Assembly (NCBI RefSeq): GCF_003932735.1
Contig: NZ_CP033611.1
Span: forward strand, 1,674,387-1,738,386
Origin: Rickettsiales endosymbiont of Stachyamoeba lipophora
GTDB taxonomy: Bacteria; Pseudomonadota; Alphaproteobacteria; Rickettsiales; 33-17
Direction: 5' to 3'
Length of the DNA: 64,000 bases
Positions 38,742-47,728 of the stretch are shown here, piece by piece (positions within the stretch are counted from its first letter, which is position 1; every line of letters starts with the position of its first letter). Made by a program: the position numbers and the translations under genes. The notes under the pieces are model-generated. The model did no database searches. It saw only the letters and a list, made by a program, of their open reading frames with translations, and had not been told where the DNA came from.

Positions 38742-38829
38742 AGTGAATCACTTAAAGATTGCACAAATATAGTATTATAAATATATTAAAAACATATTGT
38801 TATTAATTTAAATTTAAAATAATCAGATT

Positions 38830-41172
38830 ATGTCAAACAATGCATCTTCTATAAATGTTATGAACCAAGAGCCTGAAACAGGAATAACATTTTTTAATAA
38901 TACAGCAAATCCAATTTATATTCCAGATGAACTGGCTGTTAATGCTTTTCAATTTCTATCCTTTCAGGAGTTATTAGCTTTAAGAGGAACTAACAAGCAA
39001 CTATCAAAGTTAATCAATACTACCATTGCTCATGAAATTACAGCTAATATTGATGCACGCATCTTGCCAAGCTTAACTGATGCTCAAAAAATAGATTTGT
39101 TACATGTTAAAAAACTTAAGTTTGAAAACTGTAACCTAGAAACTTTAAAAGAATATTTTGAAAGCTCCGGTAGTTTAACTGATCATAATAGTTATTTATG
39201 CCAAGTAACCGCTCAAGATAACACAACTGACCCTACCGCAAAACAGGAGGTTGCTTTTGAAGATATAGAACTAATAAGGATTAGAGCAGAGATATACACC
39301 CCTTGGGAACAATTTCATACACAATTTAGAGAATCTTTTACCGATCAAAATAAAAAACAGCGTAACTATAAATTTAATCTTGCTATTAAAGAATATAATA
39401 TTACCGCCCTTAATTGGTATGAGCAATTTTTAGACGATATTAATAGTAATAATCCAACTACTGACGAGATTTTAAGGCATACTAGCAAGCTAACCTTAGA
39501 TTTTCCTATTACTTTGGAACAAGCTAAAATGGTGATTAACAAACTGAAGCAAATCAATCCGGATTGTGAACTAACTATTTTTAATCTAATTCAACAAGAT
39601 GATATTATTAATGATGACTATTCAATAGATGAATCAAGCATAGATAGGGATCTACGTGAGCATATTAAAGCAGATTTTCCTACTAAACCACAGGTTATTT
39701 TAGGATTAAATTATGATTATGATAACTTATCCATACCGCATGCCAGTGCTGTTTTAACCAACCTTAATAACACAAATTATAAATTCAAAATCAATTTGTA
39801 TGGGTTTTATACTAACACTTTATTTAATACTAACTATCTAGCTACACAATTAAACTCAGGCAATTTCCCAAATCTTGAATATACTCTTAAACCATGTATA
39901 GCAGCAAGAAACCTAACAGGTACTTTACCATATATCACTGCATCTACAGCTGATAACTTAGCAACCATGCTTAATAATGACCTTACCCCTTTTAAGCAGA
40001 TAATGTACTTACAATTTAGCATTGATAATAGCATTAGCGATTTAAATACATTAAGGTACTATTATAGATTATTAAATCAAAAAACAAATTACCCTTATGT
40101 CAAAATTGGACAATTAAATACAGCTCCAATAGAAATTAATAATGTTAACAATTTTGCTATAGCGGCTAACCAACAAACAGATTATGCTAAATATATAACT
40201 GGTATTACTCGGAAAGACCGTAGAGTAGAAATTACACAACTTGATAATATTAACTTTTCTGATAAACAATTATCTGAAATTTTAGGCAAAGCATCTAAAG
40301 TAGAATCTTTAATTATTGATGCATCCAATCCCACACTAACCCCTGAAAAATTACAAATTTTATTTGAAACATTAAAAAAACGCCAAGAGAACGGACTTAT
40401 TACTCAAAAAATTATTATTCAAAACCTTAATGCTTTTACTCATAAGTATAAAAAATTCGTTACTGAGATAATTTCAACTCCACAAAATCAAACTATTATT
40501 GAATTCCAAAATAGCAATCTATCAGTTCCAAACTTATTATATCTTGCTAAAACATGCTGGCTAACAACTAAAAAAGTTAAATTTAATAGCAAATGTAATA
40601 GAACAATATTTAACCTTGTAAGATTTTTACCATATATGATTGATGGTATAGCTTTAAGCTTGCCTACATCCATGCTCTTCGGTGGCTTAGTTATATCAAC
40701 CGCCAGCTTATTCTTTGCGTTTTGTTCCGGGTTAGATACTATTATAATTTCTGCTGCAAATCTATTTAAGGGCCAAAAAACCAATCCTATAAAATATTTT
40801 TATAATAATTTTTCTACTGCAGTAAGAGAATTTTTTAGGATACATTCCAATCAATCACTTCTTAAAGAAATGGGCAAGATTACTTGTATCATCTCTTTAG
40901 CTTGCTTTGCAATTACAACTATAGTTTTTATTATAAGCTACTCCTATCAAATTACTCTCCCGGAATCTATGGAAAACGATCGTGACTTTAAACTTTTATA
41001 TGCGCAAGAACCGCAGATGGTTAGAATACGGCTGGTTAATACTGTAGTTGATATGCGTAACCTCTCTGTCTGTAATAATATATATAAAGCCTACAAAGCC
41101 TGCGGTAACTTTACCCGTAAGATACTTGGAGAAAGACAAGCAGAGCAAGTACAGCCTACCAGGGAAGCTTAA
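38830..41172 (+). CDS. F-box repeat membrane protein, array gene 2
   Basis: This 780-residue paralogue has the clearest F-box: IPDELAVNAFQFLSFQELL then ALRGTNKQLSKLI (about residues 31-62). It matches the Pro/Leu/Phe pattern that contacts Skp1 in eukaryotes. The next block, KLKFENCNLETLKEYFESSG, is shared by genes 2-4. The middle is long, Asn/Leu-rich and repeat-like. Two hydrophobic segments (about 615-650 and 685-710) and the shared 26-residue tail follow. It starts 88 bases after gene 1, and the intergenic DNA is also related between array members. A bacterial F-box protein with membrane anchors would suit a host vacuole or organelle surface, which is inference. Confidence 0.8.
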   Translation: MSNNASSINVMNQEPETGITFFNNTANPIYIPDELAVNAFQFLSFQELLALRGTNKQLSKLINTTIAHEITANIDARILPSLTDAQKIDLLHVKKLKFENCNLETLKEYFESSGSLTDHNSYLCQVTAQDNTTDPTAKQEVAFEDIELIRIRAEIYTPWEQFHTQFRESFTDQNKKQRNYKFNLAIKEYNITALNWYEQFLDDINSNNPTTDEILRHTSKLTLDFPITLEQAKMVINKLKQINPDCELTIFNLIQQDDIINDDYSIDESSIDRDLREHIKADFPTKPQVILGLNYDYDNLSIPHASAVLTNLNNTNYKFKINLYGFYTNTLFNTNYLATQLNSGNFPNLEYTLKPCIAARNLTGTLPYITASTADNLATMLNNDLTPFKQIMYLQFSIDNSISDLNTLRYYYRLLNQKTNYPYVKIGQLNTAPIEINNVNNFAIAANQQTDYAKYITGITRKDRRVEITQLDNINFSDKQLSEILGKASKVESLIIDASNPTLTPEKLQILFETLKKRQENGLITQKIIIQNLNAFTHKYKKFVTEIISTPQNQTIIEFQNSNLSVPNLLYLAKTCWLTTKKVKFNSKCNRTIFNLVRFLPYMIDGIALSLPTSMLFGGLVISTASLFFAFCSGLDTIIISAANLFKGQKTNPIKYFYNNFSTAVREFFRIHSNQSLLKEMGKITCIISLACFAITTIVFIISYSYQITLPESMENDRDFKLLYAQEPQMVRIRLVNTVVDMRNLSVCNNIYKAYKACGNFTRKILGERQAEQVQPTREA

Positions 41173-41255
41173 AGCAAATTACTTAAAGATTGCACAAATA
41201 TGATAAATATGTTAATAGCATATTATTATTAATTTAAATTTAAAATAATAAAATT

Positions 41256-43601
41256 ATGTCAAACAATGCATCTTCTATGAATGCTATTGACCAAGAGTCT
41301 GAAGCAGGAATAACATTTTTTAATAATACAGCAAATCCAATTTATATTCCAGAGGAAATGACTGTTAATACTTTTCAGTTTCTAACCTTTCAGGAATTAC
41401 TAGCTTTAAGAGGAACTAGCAAACAACTATCAAAGCTAATCAATGCTACTATTGCTCAGGAAATTACAGCTAATGTTGATGCGCGCATCTTGCCAAGCTT
41501 AACGGATGAGCAAAAAATAGATTTGCTACATGTTAAAAAACTTAAGTTTGAAAACTGTAACCTAGAAACTTTAAAAGAATATTTTAAAAGCTCTGGTAGA
41601 TTAACCGATCATAATAGTTATTTAGGCCAAGTAACCGCTCAAGATAACACAACTGACCCTACTGCAAAACAGGAAGTTATTTTTGAAGATATAGAACTAG
41701 CAAGTACTGCAACCACATACAACCATTGGGGAAAATTTTGCACAGAATTTAGAAAATGTTTCACCGCTCAAAATAAAAAGCAACGTACCTATAAATTTAA
41801 TCTTACTATTACAAAAGGTTATAATAATAGCCCCTTTAGTTTCCATCAGCAATTTTTAATCGATATTAATAGTAATGATCCAACTACTGACGAGATTTTA
41901 AGGCATACTAGCAAACTAACCCTAGATTTTCCTATTACTTTGGAACAAGCTAAAATGGTGATTAATAAACTGAAGCAAATTAATCCGGATTGCAAGCTAA
42001 CTATTTTTAATCTAATTCAACAAGATGATATTATTAACCATGCACTTAATGAGGTGGATGTATCAATCATAGACCAGGAATTAGCTAAGCATATTAAAGC
42101 AGATTCCTTTGCGAAAGCTAAACCAGAGGTTATTTTGGGAATAACATTTGATTTCACGCATGCAAACATAGGGGATGCTAAACAAAAATTAACTATATTT
42201 AACAATACCAACTTACACTGGAAAATAATATTAAATAATTTTACAAATATTATACTTTTTAACGATAGTCATCTATTATCAACAGAACTAAACCCAGCTA
42301 ACTTTCCAAATATAGAGTTCATTATAGATACAGACGGTAGTAATGATATAGTAACGGCTAATAACTTTGTACAACAAATCAATACTATAGCAACTCACGC
42401 TTATAATTTAAATCTTAATTTAGCTTCCTATGAGTCTTCTTATGATTTAGCTTCCTTTGACTTTTCTTATAAGTTCTTAAAAGCAATTTGTTTAGATGAT
42501 TTTAACTCCTGTAAAGCATATTACAAAATGTTAAACCAAAAACATTTTTATCCAAAAGTCAAACTTACAGGTATAAGTGATTATAGAGTAGTTAGCAACA
42601 TTGAATCACAAGCAAATGTTGGTAAGTATCTAGCCGGCATCTCCAGAAAGGTTAGAAATTTTACACTTACAAGCCTTAATGCTTCCGAGGTATCCTCCAG
42701 ACAACTGAATGACATTTTAATAAATATTACATGCATAAGATCATTCATACTCGATGCAACAGATCAAAATATCGCACTAGAAGACTTATATAAAGCACTT
42801 ATAAAGCGGCAGAAAAAAGGGCTTGTTATCGATAAAATTATTATTAAAAACCTGCATTCTTTAACACCATCATCTTATAAAAAATTCATTACTAAAATAA
42901 TTTCAATTCCACAAAATCACACTATTATTGAATTCCAAAATAGCAATTTATCAGTTCCAAACTTATTATATTTTGCTAAAGCATGCTGGTTAACAACTAA
43001 AAAAGTTAAATTTAATAGCAAACGTAATAGAACAATATTTAACTATGTAAGACTTTTACCATATATGATTGATGGTATAGCTTTAAGGTTACTTAGATCC
43101 ATGCTCTTCGGCGGCTTAGTTATATCAACCCCCAGCTTATTCTTTGCGTTTTTTTCCGGGTTAGATACTATTATAATTTCTGCTGCAAATCTATTTAATG
43201 GCCAAAAAACCAATCCTATAAAATATTTTTATAATAATTTTTCTACTGCAGTAAGAGAATTTTTTAGGATACATTTCAATCAATCACTTCTTAAAGAACT
43301 GGGCAAGACTACTTGTATCTTATCTTTAACTTGCTTTGCAATTATAACTATAATTTTCATTACAAGGTATTTTTATGACATTACTCGCCCGGAATCTATG
43401 GAAAACGATCGTGACTTTAAACTTTTATATGCGCAAGAACCACAAAGGGTTAGAATACCGCTGGTTAATGCTCAATATGATCAACGAAATCTGTCGGTCT
43501 GTAATAATATATATAAAGCCTACAAAGCCTGCGGTAACTTTACCCGTAAGATACTTGGAGAGAGGCAAGCAGAGCAAGTACAGCCTACCAGGGAAGCTTA
43601 A
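41256..43601 (+). CDS. F-box repeat membrane protein, array gene 3
   Basis: A 781-residue paralogue of gene 2, alike in the F-box (about 31-62; IPEEMTVNTFQFLTFQELL) and over the C-terminal 250 residues including both membrane segments and the tail. Its middle instead matches gene 4: a stretch of 295 bases (42101-42395) is identical to 44535-44829. It therefore looks like a mosaic of genes 2 and 4 produced by gene conversion. No frameshift or stop is present, so all copies appear to be kept functional. Confidence 0.8.
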   Translation: MSNNASSMNAIDQESEAGITFFNNTANPIYIPEEMTVNTFQFLTFQELLALRGTSKQLSKLINATIAQEITANVDARILPSLTDEQKIDLLHVKKLKFENCNLETLKEYFKSSGRLTDHNSYLGQVTAQDNTTDPTAKQEVIFEDIELASTATTYNHWGKFCTEFRKCFTAQNKKQRTYKFNLTITKGYNNSPFSFHQQFLIDINSNDPTTDEILRHTSKLTLDFPITLEQAKMVINKLKQINPDCKLTIFNLIQQDDIINHALNEVDVSIIDQELAKHIKADSFAKAKPEVILGITFDFTHANIGDAKQKLTIFNNTNLHWKIILNNFTNIILFNDSHLLSTELNPANFPNIEFIIDTDGSNDIVTANNFVQQINTIATHAYNLNLNLASYESSYDLASFDFSYKFLKAICLDDFNSCKAYYKMLNQKHFYPKVKLTGISDYRVVSNIESQANVGKYLAGISRKVRNFTLTSLNASEVSSRQLNDILINITCIRSFILDATDQNIALEDLYKALIKRQKKGLVIDKIIIKNLHSLTPSSYKKFITKIISIPQNHTIIEFQNSNLSVPNLLYFAKACWLTTKKVKFNSKRNRTIFNYVRLLPYMIDGIALRLLRSMLFGGLVISTPSLFFAFFSGLDTIIISAANLFNGQKTNPIKYFYNNFSTAVREFFRIHFNQSLLKELGKTTCILSLTCFAIITIIFITRYFYDITRPESMENDRDFKLLYAQEPQRVRIPLVNAQYDQRNLSVCNNIYKAYKACGNFTRKILGERQAEQVQPTREA

Positions 43602-43695
43602 AGCAATTTTGTTAAAATTATGCAAAATATAACATTGTAAATTAATAAAAACTAAATCAACATTAATTTAAATATATATTTAAATTAATAAAATC

Positions 43696-46068
43696 ATGTC
43701 AAACAGTTCATCTTCTATAAATGCTATTGACCAAGAGTCTGAAACAGGAACCACATTTCCTAGCCATACCACAAATCCAATGGATATTCCGGATGAAATA
43801 TTTATTAATATTTTTCAATTTCTATCCTTTCAGGAATTATTAGCTTTAAGAGGAACTAACAAGCAACTATCAAAGCTAATCAACACTACCATTGCTCATG
43901 AAATTACAGCTAATGTTGATGCGCGCATCTTGCCAAGCTTAACTGATACTCAAAAAATAGATTTGCTACATGCTAAAAAACTTAAGTTTGAAAACTGTAA
44001 CCTAGAAACTTTAAAGGAATATTTTGAAAGCTCTGGTAGGTTAACTGATCATAATAGCTACTTGGACCAAGTAATCCATCAAGAGCATCCATTTGATCCT
44101 ACCGCAAAACAGGAAGTTGTCTTTGAAGATATAGAACTAATAAAGACCAGAGCAGAAATATACAATCCTTGGGAACAATTTTGCACAGAATTTAGAGAAT
44201 CTTTTACCGATCAAAATAAAAAACAACGTAACTATAAACTTAGCTTTACTATTAAAGAAACGCTCCATCTAGCTTGGTACGAACGATTTTTAAACAATGT
44301 TAGTAACAATGATCCAACTACTGACGAGATTTTAAGGCATACTAGCAAACTAACCCTAGATTTTCCCATTACTTTAGCGCAAGCTAAAATGGTGATTAAT
44401 AAACTTAAACAAGTTAACCCGGATTGCAAGCTAACTATTTTTAATCTAATTCAACAAGATGATGTTATTAACCATGCACTTAATGAGGTGGATGTATCAA
44501 TCATAGACGAGGACTTAGCTAAGCATATTAAAGTAGATTCCTTTGCGAAAGCTAAACCAGAGGTTATTTTGGGAATAACATTTGATTTCACGCATGCAAA
44601 CATAGGGGATGCTAAACAAAAATTAACTATATTTAACAATACCAACTTACACTGGAAAATAATATTAAATAATTTTACAAATATTATACTTTTTAACGAT
44701 AGTCATCTATTATCAACAGAACTAAACCCAGCTAACTTTCCAAATATAGAGTTCATTATAGATACAGACGGTAGTAATGATATAGTAACGGCTAATAACT
44801 TTGTACAACAAATCAATACTATAGCAACTGACGTTCATAATTTAAATCTTAATTTAGCTTCCTATGACTCTCCTTATAATGTCTCCAAAGTAATTTGTTT
44901 AGATGATTTTAACTCCTGTAAAGCATATTACAAAATGTTAAACCAAAAACATTTTTATCCAAAAGTTAAACTTACAGCTATAAGTGATTATCGCGTAGTT
45001 ATTAATCAGCTTAACAACATCGAACCACAATCAAATGTTGGTAAGTATCTAGCCGGTATCTCTAAAAAGGTTAGAAATTTTACACTTACAAGCCTTAATG
45101 CTTCCGAGGTATCCTCCAGGCAACTGAATGACATTCTAATAAATATTGCATGCATAGAATCATTCATACTCGATGCAACAGATCAAAATATCGCACTAGA
45201 AGACTTATATAGATCACTTATAAAGCGGCAGGAAAAAGGGCTTATTACACAAAAAATTATTTTAAAAAATATTACACCCGAATTACATTCTAAATATAAA
45301 AATATTATTACAGCTTTAATATTAAATCACCCTAATATTAAAACTATTAAATTTGAAGAAAATTGTAATTTTTCAACCTTTGAATTATTACGTCTTGCTA
45401 AAGCTTGTTGGTTAACTGATAAAAAGATCGAATTTAATAATGGTAGCTTTATATTTACATTAATTAGAAACCTTCCAAGCCTTATTGATATAACCATATT
45501 ACTTATTCCATTTAGTTTAGCAGTTGCAAGTATATTAGTAATAGCAAGCTCTATAGGACTATGTGCATTCGAAGGCTTTAGATCCATTATTAAAACCACT
45601 ATAGCTTTTCATACTAAAAATTCTTTAAGCATTTACCAACCAAAAGTGATTTTAAAATTCTTTGCTAATGATTTTAAAGAGGGAACATATAATATTTTTG
45701 GAATAGAATTAGCAAATAGTAATCTTTTCCATTTTATAAAGGAAGCTGCCTACATTGCTATCAATGGAGTGCGTACTTTAAGCATTCTTTTTTATCTGCC
45801 ATGTTTAGCAGAATATATTAAGGCATGTTCTACATCTCGCGATGAAGTATTACGCTCTTTATATCCGCCAGATCCTCAGTATGCTAATATTCCCTTTACC
45901 GATATTCAATTTGATATGCGTAACTTATTGCTTACTCGCAATATATATAAGGCCTACTGTGGAGCAACTATGCTAGCTAATAAAACATACAAAGCTTGTG
46001 GTAACTTTACCCGTAAGCTCATTGGAGAAAAACAAGCAGAGCAACTGCAAAATGAAGTGGCAAGGTAA
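43696..46068 (+). CDS. F-box repeat membrane protein, array gene 4
   Basis: This 790-residue paralogue has an F-box close to the eukaryotic consensus (MDIPDEIFINIFQFLSFQEL, about residues 30-49). The middle matches gene 3 closely. From about residue 530 on it departs from genes 2 and 3: the membrane domain is different (IPFSLAVASILVIASSIGL, about 595-613, and a second segment near 690-715). The tail is a diverged version of the common one (YKACGNFTRKLIGEKQAEQ). It closes the array; rsfS starts 93 bases on. Confidence 0.8.
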   Translation: MSNSSSSINAIDQESETGTTFPSHTTNPMDIPDEIFINIFQFLSFQELLALRGTNKQLSKLINTTIAHEITANVDARILPSLTDTQKIDLLHAKKLKFENCNLETLKEYFESSGRLTDHNSYLDQVIHQEHPFDPTAKQEVVFEDIELIKTRAEIYNPWEQFCTEFRESFTDQNKKQRNYKLSFTIKETLHLAWYERFLNNVSNNDPTTDEILRHTSKLTLDFPITLAQAKMVINKLKQVNPDCKLTIFNLIQQDDVINHALNEVDVSIIDEDLAKHIKVDSFAKAKPEVILGITFDFTHANIGDAKQKLTIFNNTNLHWKIILNNFTNIILFNDSHLLSTELNPANFPNIEFIIDTDGSNDIVTANNFVQQINTIATDVHNLNLNLASYDSPYNVSKVICLDDFNSCKAYYKMLNQKHFYPKVKLTAISDYRVVINQLNNIEPQSNVGKYLAGISKKVRNFTLTSLNASEVSSRQLNDILINIACIESFILDATDQNIALEDLYRSLIKRQEKGLITQKIILKNITPELHSKYKNIITALILNHPNIKTIKFEENCNFSTFELLRLAKACWLTDKKIEFNNGSFIFTLIRNLPSLIDITILLIPFSLAVASILVIASSIGLCAFEGFRSIIKTTIAFHTKNSLSIYQPKVILKFFANDFKEGTYNIFGIELANSNLFHFIKEAAYIAINGVRTLSILFYLPCLAEYIKACSTSRDEVLRSLYPPDPQYANIPFTDIQFDMRNLLLTRNIYKAYCGATMLANKTYKACGNFTRKLIGEKQAEQLQNEVAR

Positions 46069-46161
46069 GTTTGATTTTAAATTAATTTAAAAATTTAATT
46101 TGTTGCATTTTTTTCATATTTTATTAATATTCGTTATAAAATATAAATAAGCAGAAAAAGC

Positions 46162-46512
46162 ATGAATAAAGACTATAGCATTAAACTTAAAGATGAAATA
46201 TTAAGCCTACTCGACAATGAAAAGGCTGAAGATATAGCATGCATAGATTTAGCAGGTAAAACTGAAATTGCTGATTTTATGATTGTAGCATCCGGTTTAA
46301 ATAAGCGCCATGTAGCGACCCTTGGCGACAAAGTTGGCATTCATTTTAAAGATAATTATGAAAAACTCCCGACCATTGAAGGCTTAGCAAGCAGCGAATG
46401 GGTTTTAGTAGATTTATTTGATGTAATTGTACATATCTTCCAACCACATGTGCGTGAATATTATAAATTAGAGCAGCTTTGGAATATTCCGTTGGTACGT
46501 GAAGAGCAATAA
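46162..46512 (+). CDS. rsfS: Ribosomal silencing factor
   Basis: A 116-residue RsfS/Iojap protein: AEDIACIDLAGKTEIADFM, IVASGLNKRHVATLGDKV, then EGLASSEWVLVDLFDVIVH ending with YYKLEQLW. It binds ribosomal protein uL14 to block subunit joining when nutrients are low. It is followed by rlmH 21 bases downstream, the usual pairing. Confidence 0.97.
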   Translation: MNKDYSIKLKDEILSLLDNEKAEDIACIDLAGKTEIADFMIVASGLNKRHVATLGDKVGIHFKDNYEKLPTIEGLASSEWVLVDLFDVIVHIFQPHVREYYKLEQLWNIPLVREEQ

Positions 46513-46533
46513 TTTACCGTATGAAGAAAAATT

Positions 46534-46998
46534 ATGACGCAAATTAACATAATTGCGATTGGTAAGTTACAAGCAAACGACCCCGAGCAACAGTTAATTG
46601 GCAACTACTTAAAACGACTCCGCTGGAAAACCAATCTAGTTAGCTTCGAAAGTAAAATTAAAGACGCAGCCCAAAGCAACAAAGAGGAAAATGAGTTTAT
46701 CCTAAGCAAGCTCTCCTCTTTACCGGGTTTTAATATTATTCTTGATGAAAAAGGTAAGCACTTTACCTCTTTAGAATTTGCAAAACTCATTAGCAATAGT
46801 TTTAATAATCATAATCATATAAATTTTGTGATTGGAGGAGCAGACGGTCTTACCCAAGCTACCAAACTACGAGCTAACGAAGGCATTTGTTTAGGAAAAC
46901 TTACTTGGCCGCATAAATTAGCAAGAGTTATGCTTGCAGAACAGCTATATAGATCTTATAGTATAATTCAAAACCACCCTTATCATCGCGAAGGGTAA
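46534..46998 (+). CDS. rlmH: 23S rRNA pseudouridine-1915 N3-methyltransferase
   Basis: A 154-residue SPOUT methyltransferase. Seen are INIIAIGKL at the start, LDEKGKHFTSLEFA, the SAM knot FVIGGADGL, and the C-terminal LARVMLAEQLYRSYSII with NHPYHREG, which is invariant in RlmH. It methylates helix 69 of 23S rRNA on whole ribosomes. Normal length. In operon with rsfS and, downstream, phoU. Confidence 0.98.
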   Translation: MTQINIIAIGKLQANDPEQQLIGNYLKRLRWKTNLVSFESKIKDAAQSNKEENEFILSKLSSLPGFNIILDEKGKHFTSLEFAKLISNSFNNHNHINFVIGGADGLTQATKLRANEGICLGKLTWPHKLARVMLAEQLYRSYSIIQNHPYHREG

Positions 46999-47017
46999 CT
47001 TTTGGAGGCTTTAAAAA

Positions 47018-47710
47018 GTGACTAATCACCTGGTGCATTCTTTTGATAAGGAACTCGCAGATCTTATTGATATCCTATATAACATGGCAGAACTGGCAGG
47101 ACAAGAGCTTGAAATTTGTACTCAAGCCTGGAGCAGCCCTAACGTGGAGTATATCACACGAGTGAATGAGATTGATACTAATGTTAACAAGCTTGATTAT
47201 AGCTTAGAGCAAAAAGCATATAATTTAATAGCTTTACGCCAACCGGTGGGCATTGATCTTAGAATGATTGTTTCATCCCTTAGGATATCAGTTACCATTG
47301 AACGGATTGGTGATTTAGCTAAAAACATGACTAAACGTGCCTGCAAAAGAATTAGCGAAGTAGATCAAAATATTGTTAAAGAGATAGTTATTATCTTACA
47401 AAAACTTGAGGCTATATATAATTTAGTAAAACCTTTGGTTAAGATGGAAAACAACAATCTTAGCTTGCAGGAAGTTGCACAAAAAGCTGAAGAAGTTATA
47501 ATGATAATGCGTATAGAAGTAGCCAAACTAAACAATAAAATTAAAGAAAACAGCCAGTTAATTGAAGAATATCTAAATATACTTTTTGCTATTAAATCAA
47601 TGGAGAGACTTGCTGAAAGTATCACTAAGATTAGTCGCATTCATTATTATATTCAAACCGGCAAAAAAGTGCTTAAGCATGAGATCAGCCCTGTGCCGAA
47701 TGAAATTTAA
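47018..47710 (+). CDS. phoU: PhoU phosphate-signalling protein
   Basis: A 230-residue two-bundle PhoU protein: HSFDKELADLIDILYNMAEL, the metal motif EIDTNVNKLD (about 47-56), LRQPVGIDLRMIVSSLRIS, and IERIGDLAKNMTKRA with the second copy AIKSMERLAESITKIS. It starts at GTG 47018 with TTGGAGG upstream. PhoU links the Pst transporter to PhoR signalling. No pst or phoBR genes are visible here. In line with rlmH and gpmI, probably one transcript. Confidence 0.95.
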   Translation: MTNHLVHSFDKELADLIDILYNMAELAGQELEICTQAWSSPNVEYITRVNEIDTNVNKLDYSLEQKAYNLIALRQPVGIDLRMIVSSLRISVTIERIGDLAKNMTKRACKRISEVDQNIVKEIVIILQKLEAIYNLVKPLVKMENNNLSLQEVAQKAEEVIMIMRIEVAKLNNKIKENSQLIEEYLNILFAIKSMERLAESITKISRIHYYIQTGKKVLKHEISPVPNEI

Positions 47711-47728
47711 TTTTAGGAGCTTAAATTT

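Noticed and set aside
43375..43632. 85-codon frame overlapping the end of array gene 3
   Set aside because: It is a shifted reading of the well-supported array gene, with no start signal of its own.
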